64,000 bases of DNA, taken from Salmonella enterica subsp. houtenae serovar Houten (lineage in GTDB: Bacteria; Pseudomonadota; Gammaproteobacteria; Enterobacterales; Enterobacteriaceae). The DNA lies in assembly GCA_900478215.1 (NCBI GenBank), contig LS483478.1:1178001-1242000 (forward strand), in the 5' to 3' direction. How positions within the stretch are numbered: the first letter of the stretch is position 1; each line of letters starts with the position of its first letter. Shown here one piece after another: positions 55,083 through 63,999 of this stretch. The notes beneath the pieces were generated by a model. It was not told the DNA's origin and ran no database searches. It saw nothing but the letters and a program-made list of their open reading frames with translations. The translations under genes and the position numbers were made by a program.

Positions 55083-55117
55083 TTGCGCCACGGTATATTT
55101 GTTATACCGTGGCGCAA
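55083..55117. terminator. Perfect inverted repeat after rlmN
   Basis: TTGCGCCACGGTATA and TATACCGTGGCGCAA form a 15-bp perfect stem with a 5-nt loop. It begins seven bases after the rlmN stop. There is no U-run, so it may stabilise the mRNA end or mark a small palindromic element. The remaining ~250 bp up to rodZ contains no recognisable gene. Confidence 0.6.
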
Positions 55118-55368
55118 TGTCAGTTGACTAATGTTTTGCATTGTACTTGTCTGGTCAATAATAACGGTGCGTTTTTGCCGACTTTAAGGCAGTATGTAAC
55201 GGTGCAACAAGAGGTTAGCCTTATGTCGTAAGCGGTTTTGTCATCAGCGGTCTGACAGGCTTATACTGTCTGACTAAGGTTAACTAACCTGATGTTTCGC
55301 GGTGTGGGCGGGCATTATGGCTCGTCGGCGCCTGAACCCTAATTTACACGTACCTGTAGCTGTAGCGA

Positions 55369-56355
55369 ATGAATACTGAAGCCACGCACGACCAAAATGA
55401 AGCACAAACTACCGGCGTTCGTCTGCGCAATGCCCGTGAACAACTCGGACTCAGCCAGCAGGCTGTCGCTGAGCGACTTTGTCTGAAAGTTTCTACGGTA
55501 CGCGATATTGAAGAAGATAAGGCGCCGTCCGATCTTGCCTCAACCTTCCTGCGCGGATATATCCGCTCCTATGCGCGTCTGGTACATGTTCCCGAAGAGG
55601 AACTGTTGCCGGGGCTGGAAAAACAGGCTCCGCTGCGCGCCGCCAAAGTCGCTCCAATGCAGAGTTTCTCCTTAGGAAAACGTCGTAAAAAACGCGACGG
55701 CTGGTTAATGTCTTTTACCTGGCTGGTACTGTTTGTGGTCGTGGGACTAACCGGCGCCTGGTGGTGGCAGAACCATAAGGCGCAGCAGGAAGAGATCACG
55801 ACGATGGCCGATCAAAGCACGGCGGAACTGAACGCAGATAAAGACGGCGGCCAAAGCGTACCGCTGGACACTCGTGCCGCGGCAAGCCAGGATACGACGT
55901 CAGTGCAAACGGCTCCTGCGACGCCGGATGATTCGACGGCGGCGATGACGCCGCAAACGCCAGCGACGACGCAAAATACCGTAGTCGCACCTTCGCAGGC
56001 GAATGTCGATACGGCTGCCGCTTCTGCCGCGGCAACGGAGACGCCATCCGCGCTGCCGACCAATCAGGCTGGCGTAGCGGCGCCTGCTGCCGATCCGAAC
56101 GCGCTGGTGATGAATTTTACCGCTGACTGCTGGCTCGAAGTAACTGACGCCACGGGTAAGAAACTGTTTAGCGGTATGCAGCGTAAAGATGGCAGTTTAA
56201 ACCTAACCGGACAGGCGCCTTATAAGCTTAAAATTGGTGCGCCGGCCGCGGTGCAGATCCAGTATCAAGGAAAACCTGTCGATCTGAGCCGCTTTATCAG
56301 AACTAATCAGGTTGCGCGTCTGACCCTCAATGCCGAATCAACACCGGCGCAGTAA
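55369..56355 (+). CDS. rodZ: Cytoskeletal protein RodZ
   Basis: The 328-residue bitopic protein links MreB to the cell-wall machinery. An N-terminal Xre-like HTH (about 17-80) binds MreB, and a basic stretch (KRRKKRD) precedes one membrane helix (about 111-134). A Thr/Ala/Pro-rich periplasmic linker follows, then a C-terminal DUF4115 domain. E. coli RodZ is 337 aa. It lies just before ispG. Confidence 0.95.
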   Translation: MNTEATHDQNEAQTTGVRLRNAREQLGLSQQAVAERLCLKVSTVRDIEEDKAPSDLASTFLRGYIRSYARLVHVPEEELLPGLEKQAPLRAAKVAPMQSFSLGKRRKKRDGWLMSFTWLVLFVVVGLTGAWWWQNHKAQQEEITTMADQSTAELNADKDGGQSVPLDTRAAASQDTTSVQTAPATPDDSTAAMTPQTPATTQNTVVAPSQANVDTAAASAAATETPSALPTNQAGVAAPAADPNALVMNFTADCWLEVTDATGKKLFSGMQRKDGSLNLTGQAPYKLKIGAPAAVQIQYQGKPVDLSRFIRTNQVARLTLNAESTPAQ

Positions 56356-56381
56356 CAGACGGGTAACGCGGGAGATTTCTC

Positions 56382-57500
56382 ATGCATAACCAGGCTTCGA
56401 TTCAACGTAGAAAATCGACACGTATTTACGTTGGCAATGTGCCGATTGGCGATGGCGCCCCCATCACCGTCCAGTCGATGACCAACACGCGCACCACGGA
56501 TGTGGCGGCGACGGTGAGTCAAATTAAAGCGCTTGAGCGCGTGGGCGCGGATATTGTACGTGTCTCCGTGCCGACCATGGACGCCGCCGAAGCATTTAAG
56601 CTCATCAAACAGCAGGTCAGCGTCCCGCTGGTCGCCGACATTCACTTCGATTACCGCATTGCGCTAAAAGTCGCGGAATATGGCGTCGATTGTCTGCGCA
56701 TCAATCCCGGCAATATCGGTAACGAAGAACGCATCCGCATGGTAGTGGACTGCGCGCGCGACAAAAATATCCCTATCCGTATCGGCGTAAATGCCGGATC
56801 GCTGGAAAAAGATCTCCAGGAAAAATACGGTGAGCCGACCCCACAGGCGTTGCTGGAATCGGCAATGCGCCATGTCGATCATCTTGATCGTCTCAACTTC
56901 GACCAGTTCAAAGTAAGCGTAAAAGCGTCAGATGTTTTCCTTGCCGTTGAGTCTTATCGTCTGTTGGCTAAACAGATCGATCAGCCCCTGCATCTGGGGA
57001 TCACCGAAGCGGGCGGCGCGCGTAGCGGGGCGGTGAAATCCGCGATTGGTCTGGGCTTATTATTGTCGGAAGGGATCGGTGATACGTTGCGCGTCTCTCT
57101 GGCCGCCGACCCGGTGGAAGAGATCAAAGTAGGTTTTGATATCCTGAAGTCGCTGCGCATTCGCGCGCGTGGCATCAATTTCATTGCTTGCCCGACCTGT
57201 TCTCGCCAGGAGTTCGACGTTATCGGCACGGTGAACGCGCTGGAGCAACGTCTGGAAGATATCATCACCCCGATGGACGTCTCGATCATCGGCTGCGTGG
57301 TGAATGGGCCAGGCGAAGCGCTGGTGTCGACGCTGGGCGTGACGGGCGGCAATAAGAAAAGCGGTCTGTATGAAGATGGCGTGCGTAAAGATCGTCTCGA
57401 TAACGACGATATGATCGCGCAGCTTGAATCCCGTATTCGCGCGAAAGCAAGTCAACTTGATGAAGCGCGTCGGATTGACGTGCTGCAGGTTGAAAAATAA
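56382..57500 (+). CDS. ispG: (E)-4-hydroxy-3-methylbut-2-enyl-diphosphate synthase
   Basis: The 372-residue [4Fe-4S] enzyme carries out the second-last step of the MEP isoprenoid pathway. Cluster cysteines are in ACPTCSRQEF (near 270/273) and IIGCVVNGPGE (near 305), with the family glutamate just after. The start has ggagattt upstream. It is essential in enterics. Confidence 0.97.
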   Translation: MHNQASIQRRKSTRIYVGNVPIGDGAPITVQSMTNTRTTDVAATVSQIKALERVGADIVRVSVPTMDAAEAFKLIKQQVSVPLVADIHFDYRIALKVAEYGVDCLRINPGNIGNEERIRMVVDCARDKNIPIRIGVNAGSLEKDLQEKYGEPTPQALLESAMRHVDHLDRLNFDQFKVSVKASDVFLAVESYRLLAKQIDQPLHLGITEAGGARSGAVKSAIGLGLLLSEGIGDTLRVSLAADPVEEIKVGFDILKSLRIRARGINFIACPTCSRQEFDVIGTVNALEQRLEDIITPMDVSIIGCVVNGPGEALVSTLGVTGGNKKSGLYEDGVRKDRLDNDDMIAQLESRIRAKASQLDEARRIDVLQVEK

Positions 57501-57509
57501 GAACGTGAT

Positions 57510-57528
57510 GGGAAGCGGCGTGCTTCCC
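57510..57528 (+). terminator. Hairpin between ispG and hisS
   Basis: GGGAAGC and GCTTCCC form a stem with a 5-nt loop, 10 bp after the ispG stop. It has no U-run. It may modulate read-through or mRNA processing into hisS. Confidence 0.4.
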
Positions 57529-57610
57529 GTGTATGATTGAACCCGCATGGCTCCCGGTTCGTTCGGGGAAGCGCTGAGGGTTCATTTTTATATTCAGAAA
57601 GAGAATAAAC

Positions 57611-58885
57611 GTGGCAAAAAACATTCAAGCCATTCGCGGCATGAACGATTATCTGCCTGGCGAAACCGCCATCTGGCAGCGCATTGAAGGCACACTCAAA
57701 AACGTGCTCGGCAGCTACGGTTACAGTGAAATCCGCTTGCCGATTGTAGAGCAGACCCCGTTGTTCAAACGCGCGATCGGTGAAGTTACTGACGTGGTTG
57801 AAAAAGAGATGTACACCTTTGAGGATCGCAACGGCGATAGCCTGACATTGCGTCCTGAAGGTACGGCGGGTTGCGTACGCGCCGGCATCGAACATGGTCT
57901 CCTGTACAATCAGGAACAGCGTTTGTGGTATATCGGGCCGATGTTCCGTCATGAACGTCCGCAGAAAGGTCGCTACCGTCAGTTCCATCAGTTAGGCGCC
58001 GAAGTCTTTGGCTTACAAGGTCCGGATATCGATGCGGAGCTGATTATGCTGACCGCACGCTGGTGGCGCGCGCTGGGCATTGCTGAACACGTTAGCCTGG
58101 AGTTGAACTCTATTGGTTCGTTAGAGGCGCGTGCGAACTATCGCGATGCGCTGGTCGCGTTCCTCGAACAGCATCAAGAGACGCTGGATGAAGACTGCAA
58201 ACGCCGGATGTATACCAATCCGCTGCGCGTGCTGGATTCAAAAAACCCGGACGTGCAGGCGCTGCTCAACGACGCGCCCGCACTGGGAGACTATCTTGAT
58301 GTCGATTCACGCGAGCACTTTGCCGGCCTGTGCAAATTGCTGGACGCGGCGGGGATTGCCTACACCGTCAACCAGCGTCTGGTGCGCGGTCTTGACTACT
58401 ACAACCGCACCGTATTTGAATGGGTAACGAACAGTCTGGGATCACAAGGCACCGTCTGTGCGGGGGGGCGTTATGACGGTCTGGTGGAACAACTGGGCGG
58501 TCGTGCTACCCCGGCAGTGGGCTTTGCGATGGGGCTGGAACGACTTGTTTTGTTAGTTCAGGCCGTTAATCCGGAATTTATTGCCTCTCCTGTTGTCGAT
58601 ATATACCTGGTGGCTGCCGGCGCACAAACGCAGTCTGCGGCAATGACGCTGGCGGAGCGCCTGCGCGATGAAATGCCAGGCGTGAAGCTAATGACAAACC
58701 ACGGCGGCGGCAACTTTAAGAAACAGTTTGCCCGCGCCGATAAGTGGGGCGCCCGTATTGCACTGGTTCTTGGCGAATCTGAAGTCGCCAATGGGACTGT
58801 TGTAGTGAAGGATTTGCGCTCCGGTGAGCAAACGGCAGTGGCGCAGGACAGCGTCGCCGCGCATTTGCGCACTTTATTGGGCTAA
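57611..58885 (+). CDS. hisS: Histidyl-tRNA synthetase
   Basis: The 424-residue class II synthetase charges tRNA-His. Motif 2 and histidine-specific motifs are visible: FRHERPQKGRYRQFHQ, and LVRGLDYYNRTVFEW. Start is GTG at 57611, also GTG in E. coli, where gene order is the same. It ends 13 bp before yfgM. Confidence 0.97.
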   Translation: MAKNIQAIRGMNDYLPGETAIWQRIEGTLKNVLGSYGYSEIRLPIVEQTPLFKRAIGEVTDVVEKEMYTFEDRNGDSLTLRPEGTAGCVRAGIEHGLLYNQEQRLWYIGPMFRHERPQKGRYRQFHQLGAEVFGLQGPDIDAELIMLTARWWRALGIAEHVSLELNSIGSLEARANYRDALVAFLEQHQETLDEDCKRRMYTNPLRVLDSKNPDVQALLNDAPALGDYLDVDSREHFAGLCKLLDAAGIAYTVNQRLVRGLDYYNRTVFEWVTNSLGSQGTVCAGGRYDGLVEQLGGRATPAVGFAMGLERLVLLVQAVNPEFIASPVVDIYLVAAGAQTQSAAMTLAERLRDEMPGVKLMTNHGGGNFKKQFARADKWGARIALVLGESEVANGTVVVKDLRSGEQTAVAQDSVAAHLRTLLG

Positions 58886-58898
58886 GGAGAAGGACAGC

Positions 58899-59519
58899 GT
58901 GGAAATTTACGAGAACGAACACGACCAGGTGGATGCGATTAAACGCTTCTTTGCCGAAAACGGCAAAGCGCTGGCTGTCGGAGTGATTTTAGGGGTTGGC
59001 GCGCTGGTTGGCTGGCGTTACTGGGGCAGTCATCAGACGGAGTCCGCGCGTGCTGCTTCTCTGGCGTATCAAAATACGGTGACGGCGGTAAGCGCCGATA
59101 AGCCGGATAGTATTCCCGCCGCTGAAAAATTCGCGGCTGAGAATAAAAACACCTATGGTGCGCTGGCATCTATGGAACTGGCGCAGCAGTTTGTGGATAA
59201 GAATGACCTTAAAAAGGCCGAAGCCCAGTTGCAGCAGGGGTTGGCGGCTACCAGTGATGAAAATCTCAAAGCGGTGATTAATCTGCGTCTCGCTCGCGTT
59301 CAGGTACAGCTCAAGCAAGCTGACGCCGCGCTGAAAACTCTGGATGCCGTTAAAGGCGAAGGATGGACGGCAATTGTCGCTGATTTGCGCGGCGAAGCGT
59401 TGCTGAGTAAGGGTGATAAAAAAGGCGCGCGCAGCGCATGGGAAGCGGGCGTCAATAGCGATGCTTCTCCGGCGTTGAGCGAAATGATGCAGATGAAAAT
59501 CAATAATTTGTCCATCTGA
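58899..59519 (+). CDS. yfgM: Ancillary SecYEG/periplasmic chaperone network protein YfgM
   Basis: The 206-residue protein has a short cytoplasmic N-terminus, one membrane helix (about 24-41), and a periplasmic TPR-like helical domain. In E. coli it binds SecYEG and PpiD and affects RcsB stability. Start is GTG 58899 (MEIYENEHDQVDA) with aaggag upstream; a longer frame overlapping hisS is rejected. Confidence 0.94.
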   Translation: MEIYENEHDQVDAIKRFFAENGKALAVGVILGVGALVGWRYWGSHQTESARAASLAYQNTVTAVSADKPDSIPAAEKFAAENKNTYGALASMELAQQFVDKNDLKKAEAQLQQGLAATSDENLKAVINLRLARVQVQLKQADAALKTLDAVKGEGWTAIVADLRGEALLSKGDKKGARSAWEAGVNSDASPALSEMMQMKINNLSI

Positions 59520-59529
59520 GAGGGACCCG

Positions 59530-60708
59530 ATGCAATTGCGTAAATTACTTCTGCCAGGGTTGCTTTCCGTTACCCTGCTCAGTGGCTGTTCACTGTTTAG
59601 CGGCGAAGAAGATGTCGTTAAGATGTCTCCGTTACCGCAAGTTGAAAACCAGTTTACCCCGACGACAGCCTGGAGCACCTCTGTCGGCAACGGAATTGGC
59701 GACTTTTATTCTAACCTTCACCCGGTAATGGCGGACAACGTGGTCTATGCCGCCTCGCGCGCGGGCGTGGTAAAAGCGCTCAATGCGGATGATGGCAAAG
59801 AGATCTGGTCTGTGAATCTGGGCGAGAAAGACGGCTGGTTCTCCCGTTCGTCCGCGCTGTTGTCCGGCGGCGTCACGGTCGCGGGCGGCCATGTCTATAT
59901 CGGCAGTGAAAAGGCCGAGGTGTATGCGCTGAATACCAGCGATGGCACTACGGCATGGCAGACGAAGGTCGCAGGCGAAGCGTTGTCTCGTCCGGTTGTC
60001 AGTGATGGCATAGTCCTTATCCATACCAGCAACGGTCAGTTGCAGGCGCTAAATCAGGCGGATGGCGCAATTAAATGGACAGTGAACCTGGATATGCCTT
60101 CACTGTCGCTGCGTGGCGAATCTGCGCCGGCAACCGCCTTCGGCGCGGCTATCGTTGGTGGTGATAATGGCCGCGTCAGCGCCGTGTTGATGCAACAAGG
60201 GCAGATGATTTGGCAACAGCGTATCTCCCAGGCCACTGGCCCGACGGAAATTGACCGTCTGAGCGACGTTGATACCACGCCGGTAGTAGTGAACGGCGTC
60301 GTTTATGCGTTGGCGTATAACGGTAACTTAACGGCGCTGGATTTGCGTAGCGGTCAGATTATGTGGAAACGCGAGCTGGGTTCGGTCAATGACTTTATTG
60401 TCGACGGCGACCGTATCTACCTGGTCGATCAGAACGATCGCGTGCTGGCGTTGACTACTGACGGCGGTGTAACGCTGTGGACGCAAAGCGATCTGCTGCA
60501 CCGTTTGTTGACCTCTCCGGTACTGTATAATGGTGATTTAGTTGTCGGTGATAGCGAAGGTTATCTGCACTGGATTAATGTTGATGACGGGCGTTTTGTG
60601 GCCCAACAGAAAGTAGACAGTTCCGGTTTCCTGACTGAACCGACGGTGGCGGAGGGTAAACTGCTCATCCAGGCCAAAGACGGGACGGTCTACGCGATTA
60701 CGCGTTAA
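59530..60708 (+). CDS. bamB: Outer membrane protein assembly lipoprotein BamB
   Basis: The 392-residue lipoprotein is part of the BAM complex that inserts beta-barrels. The lipobox LLSGC gives Cys20 with Ser at +2, consistent with outer-membrane sorting. PQQ-like beta-propeller repeats (GKEIWSV, GTTAWQTKV, GAIKWTVN, GQIMWKRE, GVTLWTQS) mark an eight-bladed propeller. Confidence 0.96.
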   Translation: MQLRKLLLPGLLSVTLLSGCSLFSGEEDVVKMSPLPQVENQFTPTTAWSTSVGNGIGDFYSNLHPVMADNVVYAASRAGVVKALNADDGKEIWSVNLGEKDGWFSRSSALLSGGVTVAGGHVYIGSEKAEVYALNTSDGTTAWQTKVAGEALSRPVVSDGIVLIHTSNGQLQALNQADGAIKWTVNLDMPSLSLRGESAPATAFGAAIVGGDNGRVSAVLMQQGQMIWQQRISQATGPTEIDRLSDVDTTPVVVNGVVYALAYNGNLTALDLRSGQIMWKRELGSVNDFIVDGDRIYLVDQNDRVLALTTDGGVTLWTQSDLLHRLLTSPVLYNGDLVVGDSEGYLHWINVDDGRFVAQQKVDSSGFLTEPTVAEGKLLIQAKDGTVYAITR

Positions 60709-60726
60709 TCGTCACGGTTGTGCGTT

Positions 60727-60764
60727 TTAAAAAACGGCTCCTGGTGTAGGGGCCGTTTTCCTGT
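60727..60764 (+). terminator. Terminator between bamB and der
   Basis: AAAACGGCTCC and GGGGCCGTTTT form the stem, followed by CCTGTTTTT. The der gene starts about 60 bp later. Confidence 0.7.
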
Positions 60765-60824
60765 TTTTAACAATGGCGCAAAATGCGCGCGTTGTCTGAT
60801 GATTTTTTAAATGAGGCTTTAAAC

Positions 60825-62297
60825 ATGGTACCTGTGGTCGCGCTTGTCGGGCGCCCTAACGTCGGAAAATCCACGCTATTTAACCGTCTGACCCGCACCC
60901 GAGATGCGCTGGTTGCGGATTTCCCGGGTCTGACTCGTGACCGTAAGTACGGTCGTGCGGAGGTTGAAGGCCGCGAGTTTATCTGTATCGACACCGGCGG
61001 TATTGACGGCACCGAAGACGGCGTCGAAACGCGGATGGCGGAGCAGTCGCTGCTGGCGATTGAAGAGGCGGATGTGGTGTTATTCATGGTGGATGCGCGC
61101 GCTGGTCTGATGCCGGCGGATGAAGCGATTGCCAAACATCTGCGTTCCCGTGAAAAACCGACCTTCCTGGTGGCGAATAAAACTGATGGTCTCGATCCCG
61201 ATCAGGCGGTTGTCGATTTTTACTCGCTGGGATTAGGCGAAATTTACCCTATCGCCGCATCGCATGGTCGCGGCGTATTGAGCCTGCTGGAGCATGTGCT
61301 TCTGCCGTGGATGGATGATGTCGCGCCGCAGGAAGAGGTAGATGAAGATGCGGAATACTGGGCGCAATTTGAGGCGGAACAAAATGGCGAAGAAGCGCCG
61401 GAAGATGACTTCAATCCGCAAGATCTGCCAATTAAATTAGCGATTGTCGGTCGTCCGAATGTAGGTAAGTCCACGCTCACTAACCGTATTCTCGGCGAAG
61501 AACGCGTGGTGGTATATGACATGCCGGGCACCACTCGCGACAGCATTTATATCCCGATGGAACGCGACGAACGGGAATATGTACTGATTGACACCGCGGG
61601 GGTACGTAAGCGCGGAAAAATCACCGATGCGGTAGAAAAGTTCTCGGTGATTAAAACGTTGCAGGCGATTGAAGACGCTAACGTCGTACTGTTAGTTATC
61701 GATGCGCGCGAGGGGATCTCTGACCAGGATTTGTCTCTGCTGGGCTTTATCCTCAATAGTGGGCGCTCACTTGTTATCGTGGTCAACAAATGGGATGGCC
61801 TGAGCCAGGAAGTCAAAGAGCAGGTGAAAGAGACGCTGGATTTCCGTCTGGGCTTTATTGATTTTGCCCGCGTTCATTTTATCTCTGCGCTGCACGGCAG
61901 CGGCGTCGGCAACCTGTTTGAGTCCGTACGCGAGGCTTACGACAGTTCCACTCGCCGGGTGAGCACGGCGATGCTGACCCGTATTATGACGATGGCGGTT
62001 GAAGATCATCAGCCGCCGCTGGTGCGAGGTCGCCGCGTGAAGCTGAAATATGCCCACGCTGGCGGCTATAACCCGCCGATTGTGGTTATTCACGGCAACC
62101 AGGTAAAAGATCTGCCAGACTCCTATAAGCGCTATCTGATGAACTACTTCCGCAAGTCGTTGGAAGTGATGGGAACGCCGATTCGCATTCAGTTTAAAGA
62201 AGGGGAGAACCCGTATGCGAACAAGCGTAACACACTGACGCCAACGCAAATGCGCAAACGTAAGCGTCTGATTAAGCACATCAAGAAAAGCAAATAA
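60825..62297 (+). CDS. der: Ribosome-associated GTPase Der
   Basis: The 490-residue essential protein helps 50S assembly. It has two tandem G domains (GRPNVGKSTLF near residue 8 and GRPNVGKSTLT near 210) with switch and DxxG motifs, and a C-terminal KH-like domain with a basic tail. Start at 60825 (MVPVVALVGRPN) gives the E. coli length; an upstream in-frame ATG at 60783 is not supported. Confidence 0.97.
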   Translation: MVPVVALVGRPNVGKSTLFNRLTRTRDALVADFPGLTRDRKYGRAEVEGREFICIDTGGIDGTEDGVETRMAEQSLLAIEEADVVLFMVDARAGLMPADEAIAKHLRSREKPTFLVANKTDGLDPDQAVVDFYSLGLGEIYPIAASHGRGVLSLLEHVLLPWMDDVAPQEEVDEDAEYWAQFEAEQNGEEAPEDDFNPQDLPIKLAIVGRPNVGKSTLTNRILGEERVVVYDMPGTTRDSIYIPMERDEREYVLIDTAGVRKRGKITDAVEKFSVIKTLQAIEDANVVLLVIDAREGISDQDLSLLGFILNSGRSLVIVVNKWDGLSQEVKEQVKETLDFRLGFIDFARVHFISALHGSGVGNLFESVREAYDSSTRRVSTAMLTRIMTMAVEDHQPPLVRGRRVKLKYAHAGGYNPPIVVIHGNQVKDLPDSYKRYLMNYFRKSLEVMGTPIRIQFKEGENPYANKRNTLTPTQMRKRKRLIKHIKKSK

Positions 62298-62318
62298 CGG
62301 TTTTTCAGTCATATTCCA

Positions 62319-62350
62319 GGCCTGATAAGCGTAGCGCTATCAGGCCTTTT
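62319..62350 (+). terminator. REP-like terminator after der
   Basis: GGCCTGATA and TATCAGGCC form a 9-bp stem with a 10-nt loop, followed by TTTT. The sequence also matches the REP-like palindromes found elsewhere in the window. Confidence 0.75.
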
Positions 62351-62385
62351 GATAAAAAGTGGATCACGCGCCTGAGGAGAATGTT

Positions 62386-62604
62386 ATGGAAATAACCTGC
62401 CCCGTTTGCCATCACGCGCTGGAGCGCAATGGCGATACTGCGCATTGCGCGACATGCGCTAAAGATTTCTCGTTACAGGCAATTTGTCCTGACTGCCGCC
62501 AGCCGTTACAGGTTTTGAAAGCCTGCGGCGCGGTGGACTATTTTTGCCAGAACGGTCATGGCTTAATTTCAAAAAAACGGGTTAATTTCGTTATCACTGA
62601 TTAA
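62386..62604 (+). CDS. yfgJ: Zinc-ribbon protein YfgJ
   Basis: The 72-residue cytosolic protein has four paired cysteine motifs: CPVC, CATC, CPDC and a final C near VDYFCQNGH. The C-terminal half (CPDCRQPLQVLKACGAVDYF) closely matches E. coli YfgJ. No function is established. Start at 62386 has ggaga upstream. Confidence 0.9.
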   Translation: MEITCPVCHHALERNGDTAHCATCAKDFSLQAICPDCRQPLQVLKACGAVDYFCQNGHGLISKKRVNFVITD

Positions 62605-62620
62605 TAATCGCTGGCGATGC

Positions 62621-62719
62621 AACTCGATCCGGATAGCGTCAAAATATCCTGACAACTTCCTCATTCTTGAATACCGCGAAAAAGAAACGAAAGAGATCGA
62701 CTACGGTGAAAGCGTATGA
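62621..62719 (+). pseudogene. Possible coding remnant (32 codons) after yfgJ
   Basis: The frame ending in TGA at 62717 reads like the end of a charged cytosolic protein (SKYPDNFLILEYREKETKEI). It has no start codon or Shine-Dalgarno. It might be the end of a decayed gene, or chance. The surrounding 62605-62781 has no other recognisable feature. Confidence 0.2.
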
Positions 62720-62781
62720 GCATTCTGGTTTAAGCGCGCCATCACCCATTAAGAGCGTGTTACATTTGTGCGATGTTTATA

Positions 62782-63132
62782 TTAATCACAAACACACGCT
62801 TCGCCTTTTTGCCACAGTTCGACAAGGGAGGCTGGCGCGTCGTTTTCGGGAACCAGAATAACAATGTCTGTATATTGCGCCTGTTGGTGCTGCGTCCAGA
62901 TTATCTGAATTCGGAAATAGCGTTGGTCGCCTCTGCCGGGGGAGTTCACCTGGCCGGGCGGCGACCCTACGGGTAACGTTTGCTTCAGAATATCGGTGAC
63001 CCGCTGGCGTTGGGGAGCCGTCAATGTTGCTAAAGTGATCTTGCGCTGCTTATTTAGCATAGGGATAAATGCCACCCCGCCTTCACGCGCCAGTTCCACA
63101 ATTGCGTCATCAGTAAGCTCAGGGATATCCAT
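62782..63132 (-). CDS. Emfourin-like small protein (protealysin inhibitor family)
   Basis: The 116-residue protein starts with ATG immediately after the protease stop, with ggag 9 nt upstream inside the protease gene, so the two are coupled. It has the pattern of emfourin, the protealysin inhibitor of Serratia: N-terminal LAREGGVAFIPMLNKQRKI and C-terminal QYTDIVILVPENDAPASLVE. I judge by eye and by the operon partner. There is no signal peptide. Confidence 0.7.
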   Translation of the reverse strand: MDIPELTDDAIVELAREGGVAFIPMLNKQRKITLATLTAPQRQRVTDILKQTLPVGSPPGQVNSPGRGDQRYFRIQIIWTQHQQAQYTDIVILVPENDAPASLVELWQKGEACVCD

Positions 63133-63999
63133 TTATAGTACTCCTACCGTTTTCCATGCCTGCTCAATGGCGGAAGCCGTTGTTTGTCCGGAACGTTTTT
63201 CTCCGTGGACGATGGTGAGTCTGGCAAAGTCCGCAAAACTGGCATTCTGGGCGAGATTACGATCGCACAGTGTGTCATACCAGGCAAAACCGGCTTTTTC
63301 CCAGGCATAACCGCCGATTTGGCAGGCGGCAAGGTAAAACGCCCGGTTCGGGATGCCGGAATTAAGATGCACGCCGCCATTGTCTTCACGAGTTTTAATA
63401 AAGTTCTGCATATGGGCGGGCTGGGGGTCTTTTCCAAGCAGCGGATCGTCATACGCGGAGCCGGGCGTGGCCATCGAGCGTAACCCTTTGCCGTTAATCC
63501 CTTTAGCCAGTAGCCCTTCGCCAATAATCCAGTCGGCCTGCCCGGCAGTTTGCTGGAGATGGAACTGTTTTACCAGTGAGCCAAAAACGTCGGAAAGCGA
63601 TTCATTCAATGCGCCGGCCTGCGCAAAATAAATTAAACCGGCTTCTGTTTCTGTTACCCCGTGGGTCAACTCATGCGCGACGACATCAATCGCAATCGTA
63701 AATCGGTTAAATATTTCGCCGTCACCGTCGCCAAATACCATCTGCTGCCCATTCCAGAACGCGTTCTGATAGTCGCGACCGTAATGTACCGTGCCGGTAA
63801 GCGCCAGGCCTTTATTGTCCAGCGAATCACGATGGTAGATTTTCCAGAAAAAATCATGGGTGATGCCGAGATAATCATAAGCTTCGTCAACGGCGATATC
63901 GCCGTTGGACGGTTGTCCCTCATGGCGAACCTGGAATCCAGGTAATTCCTGCGTTTGTTTGGCGTCGTAAATATCACGCTCAAGCTGACCAGGATGGGC
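63133..63999 (-). CDS. M4 (thermolysin/protealysin) zinc metalloprotease, 3' part
   Basis: The frame stays open to the window edge, so the N-terminal propeptide and part of the catalytic domain lie outside. Visible are the zinc motif HELTH (in DVVAHELTHGVTE) and the second zinc ligand Glu in GALNESLSDVFG. The catalytic-loop motif NGGVHLNSGIPNRAFYLAA (with D before NGG) follows. It ends TVGVL, the short C-terminus of the protealysin group, with no extra domains. Whether a signal peptide exists cannot be seen. It is not found next to yfgJ in E. coli K-12 (yfgJ lies beside der and xseA there). Confidence 0.9.
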   Translation of the reverse strand, partial: AHPGQLERDIYDAKQTQELPGFQVRHEGQPSNGDIAVDEAYDYLGITHDFFWKIYHRDSLDNKGLALTGTVHYGRDYQNAFWNGQQMVFGDGDGEIFNRFTIAIDVVAHELTHGVTETEAGLIYFAQAGALNESLSDVFGSLVKQFHLQQTAGQADWIIGEGLLAKGINGKGLRSMATPGSAYDDPLLGKDPQPAHMQNFIKTREDNGGVHLNSGIPNRAFYLAACQIGGYAWEKAGFAWYDTLCDRNLAQNASFADFARLTIVHGEKRSGQTTASAIEQAWKTVGVL

